In this document: one piece after another, positions 53,212-53,242 of the stretch
Layout of the letters: each line of letters starts with the position of its first letter
Numbering within the stretch: the stretch's first letter is position 1
NCBI RefSeq assembly: GCF_028464065.1
Contig: NZ_CP116809.1
Span: 1 to 53,242, forward strand
Direction: 5' to 3'
DNA from: Saprospira sp. CCB-QB6
Lineage (GTDB): Bacteria > Bacteroidota > Bacteroidia > Chitinophagales > Saprospiraceae
DNA: 53,242 nt
The notes under the pieces: generated by a model
The model's database searches: none
The model's input: only the letters and a program-made list of their open reading frames with translations
Told to the model about the DNA's origin: nothing
Program-made: the position numbers and the translations under genes

Positions 53212-53242
53212 TGGGGCAGCAAACAGCAGAGCAGTGGCGGCA
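53212..53242. repeat. Possible start of another GC-rich hairpin element at the window edge
   Basis: TTTTTGGGGCAGC followed by GCAGTGGCGGCA resembles the boundary of the GC-rich family but is cut by the end of the window. Bases 53122-53211 show nothing else I can name. Confidence 0.3.

Overview
The window looks like a chromosomal stretch from a Bacteroidota bacterium, probably of the Saprospira lineage. Reasons: lipoprotein and OmpA-type envelope proteins of that phylum, a paa phenylacetate cluster with TetR-type control, very frequent TTGGCC/GGCCAA-type words in genes, and moderate GC in genes with AT-rich spacers. The genus is inferred from general familiarity, not from a search. No rRNA, tRNA or CRISPR array was seen.

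Layout. 1-4.4 kb: a secreted GH73 glucosaminidase, a serine recombinase, a lipoprotein and a KilA-N protein. 4.5-11 kb, mostly minus strand: pyrimidine and guanine nucleotide genes (a pyrE-pyrF fusion, a class 1A pyrD, guaB-guaA) and one small secreted protein with an internal duplication. 11.8-24.9 kb, plus strand: a nearly complete IMP pathway (purM, purL without its glutaminase domain, purQ, purH, purC, purB, purD, purN, purF). purE/purK and purA are not in the window. 25-30 kb: envelope and tryptophan genes (TPR-like exported protein, tiny membrane protein, glycosyltransferase, OmpA-like protein, tryptophan 2,3-dioxygenase). 30.4-34.3 kb: a plasmid-type replication and partition module (ParF-like ATPase, ParG-like ribbon-helix-helix protein, five iterons, a perfect DnaA box, a Rep_3-type initiator, a 207-bp tandem repeat). 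34.6-36.2 kb: an HPt protein and a degenerate NtrC-like regulator. 36.5-51.2 kb: a TetR regulator followed by a fused 2-oxoacid dehydrogenase E1 and paaE-paaA-B-C-D-G-H-I-J-Z-F-Y, which takes phenylacetyl-CoA to acetyl-CoA and succinyl-CoA. Two matching 16-bp palindromes, before the E1 gene and before paaA, probably are the regulator's operators. 51.8-53.1 kb: a MarC-family membrane protein and an Lrp/AsnC regulator.

The most unusual content lies between the genes. Eleven arrays are built only from 8-bp words of one consensus (WTAAMGRW or its reverse complement), seven to ten words each in strict 8-bp register. A second family, about 23 copies of a 90-210 bp GC-rich element, is a chain of short hairpins whose arms differ between copies but stay complementary. 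In four places two GC-rich elements in opposite orientation flank one octamer array, giving 430-525 bp composite units without a gene. GC-rich elements sit at gene boundaries throughout the pur, pyr and paa regions, just after stop codons or just before start codons. I do not recognise either family; together they are the best candidate here for an undescribed system.

Coordinates of interspersed elements are good to a few bases. Start codons were moved inward where the family length, a signal peptide or a terminator argued for it; each case is stated.
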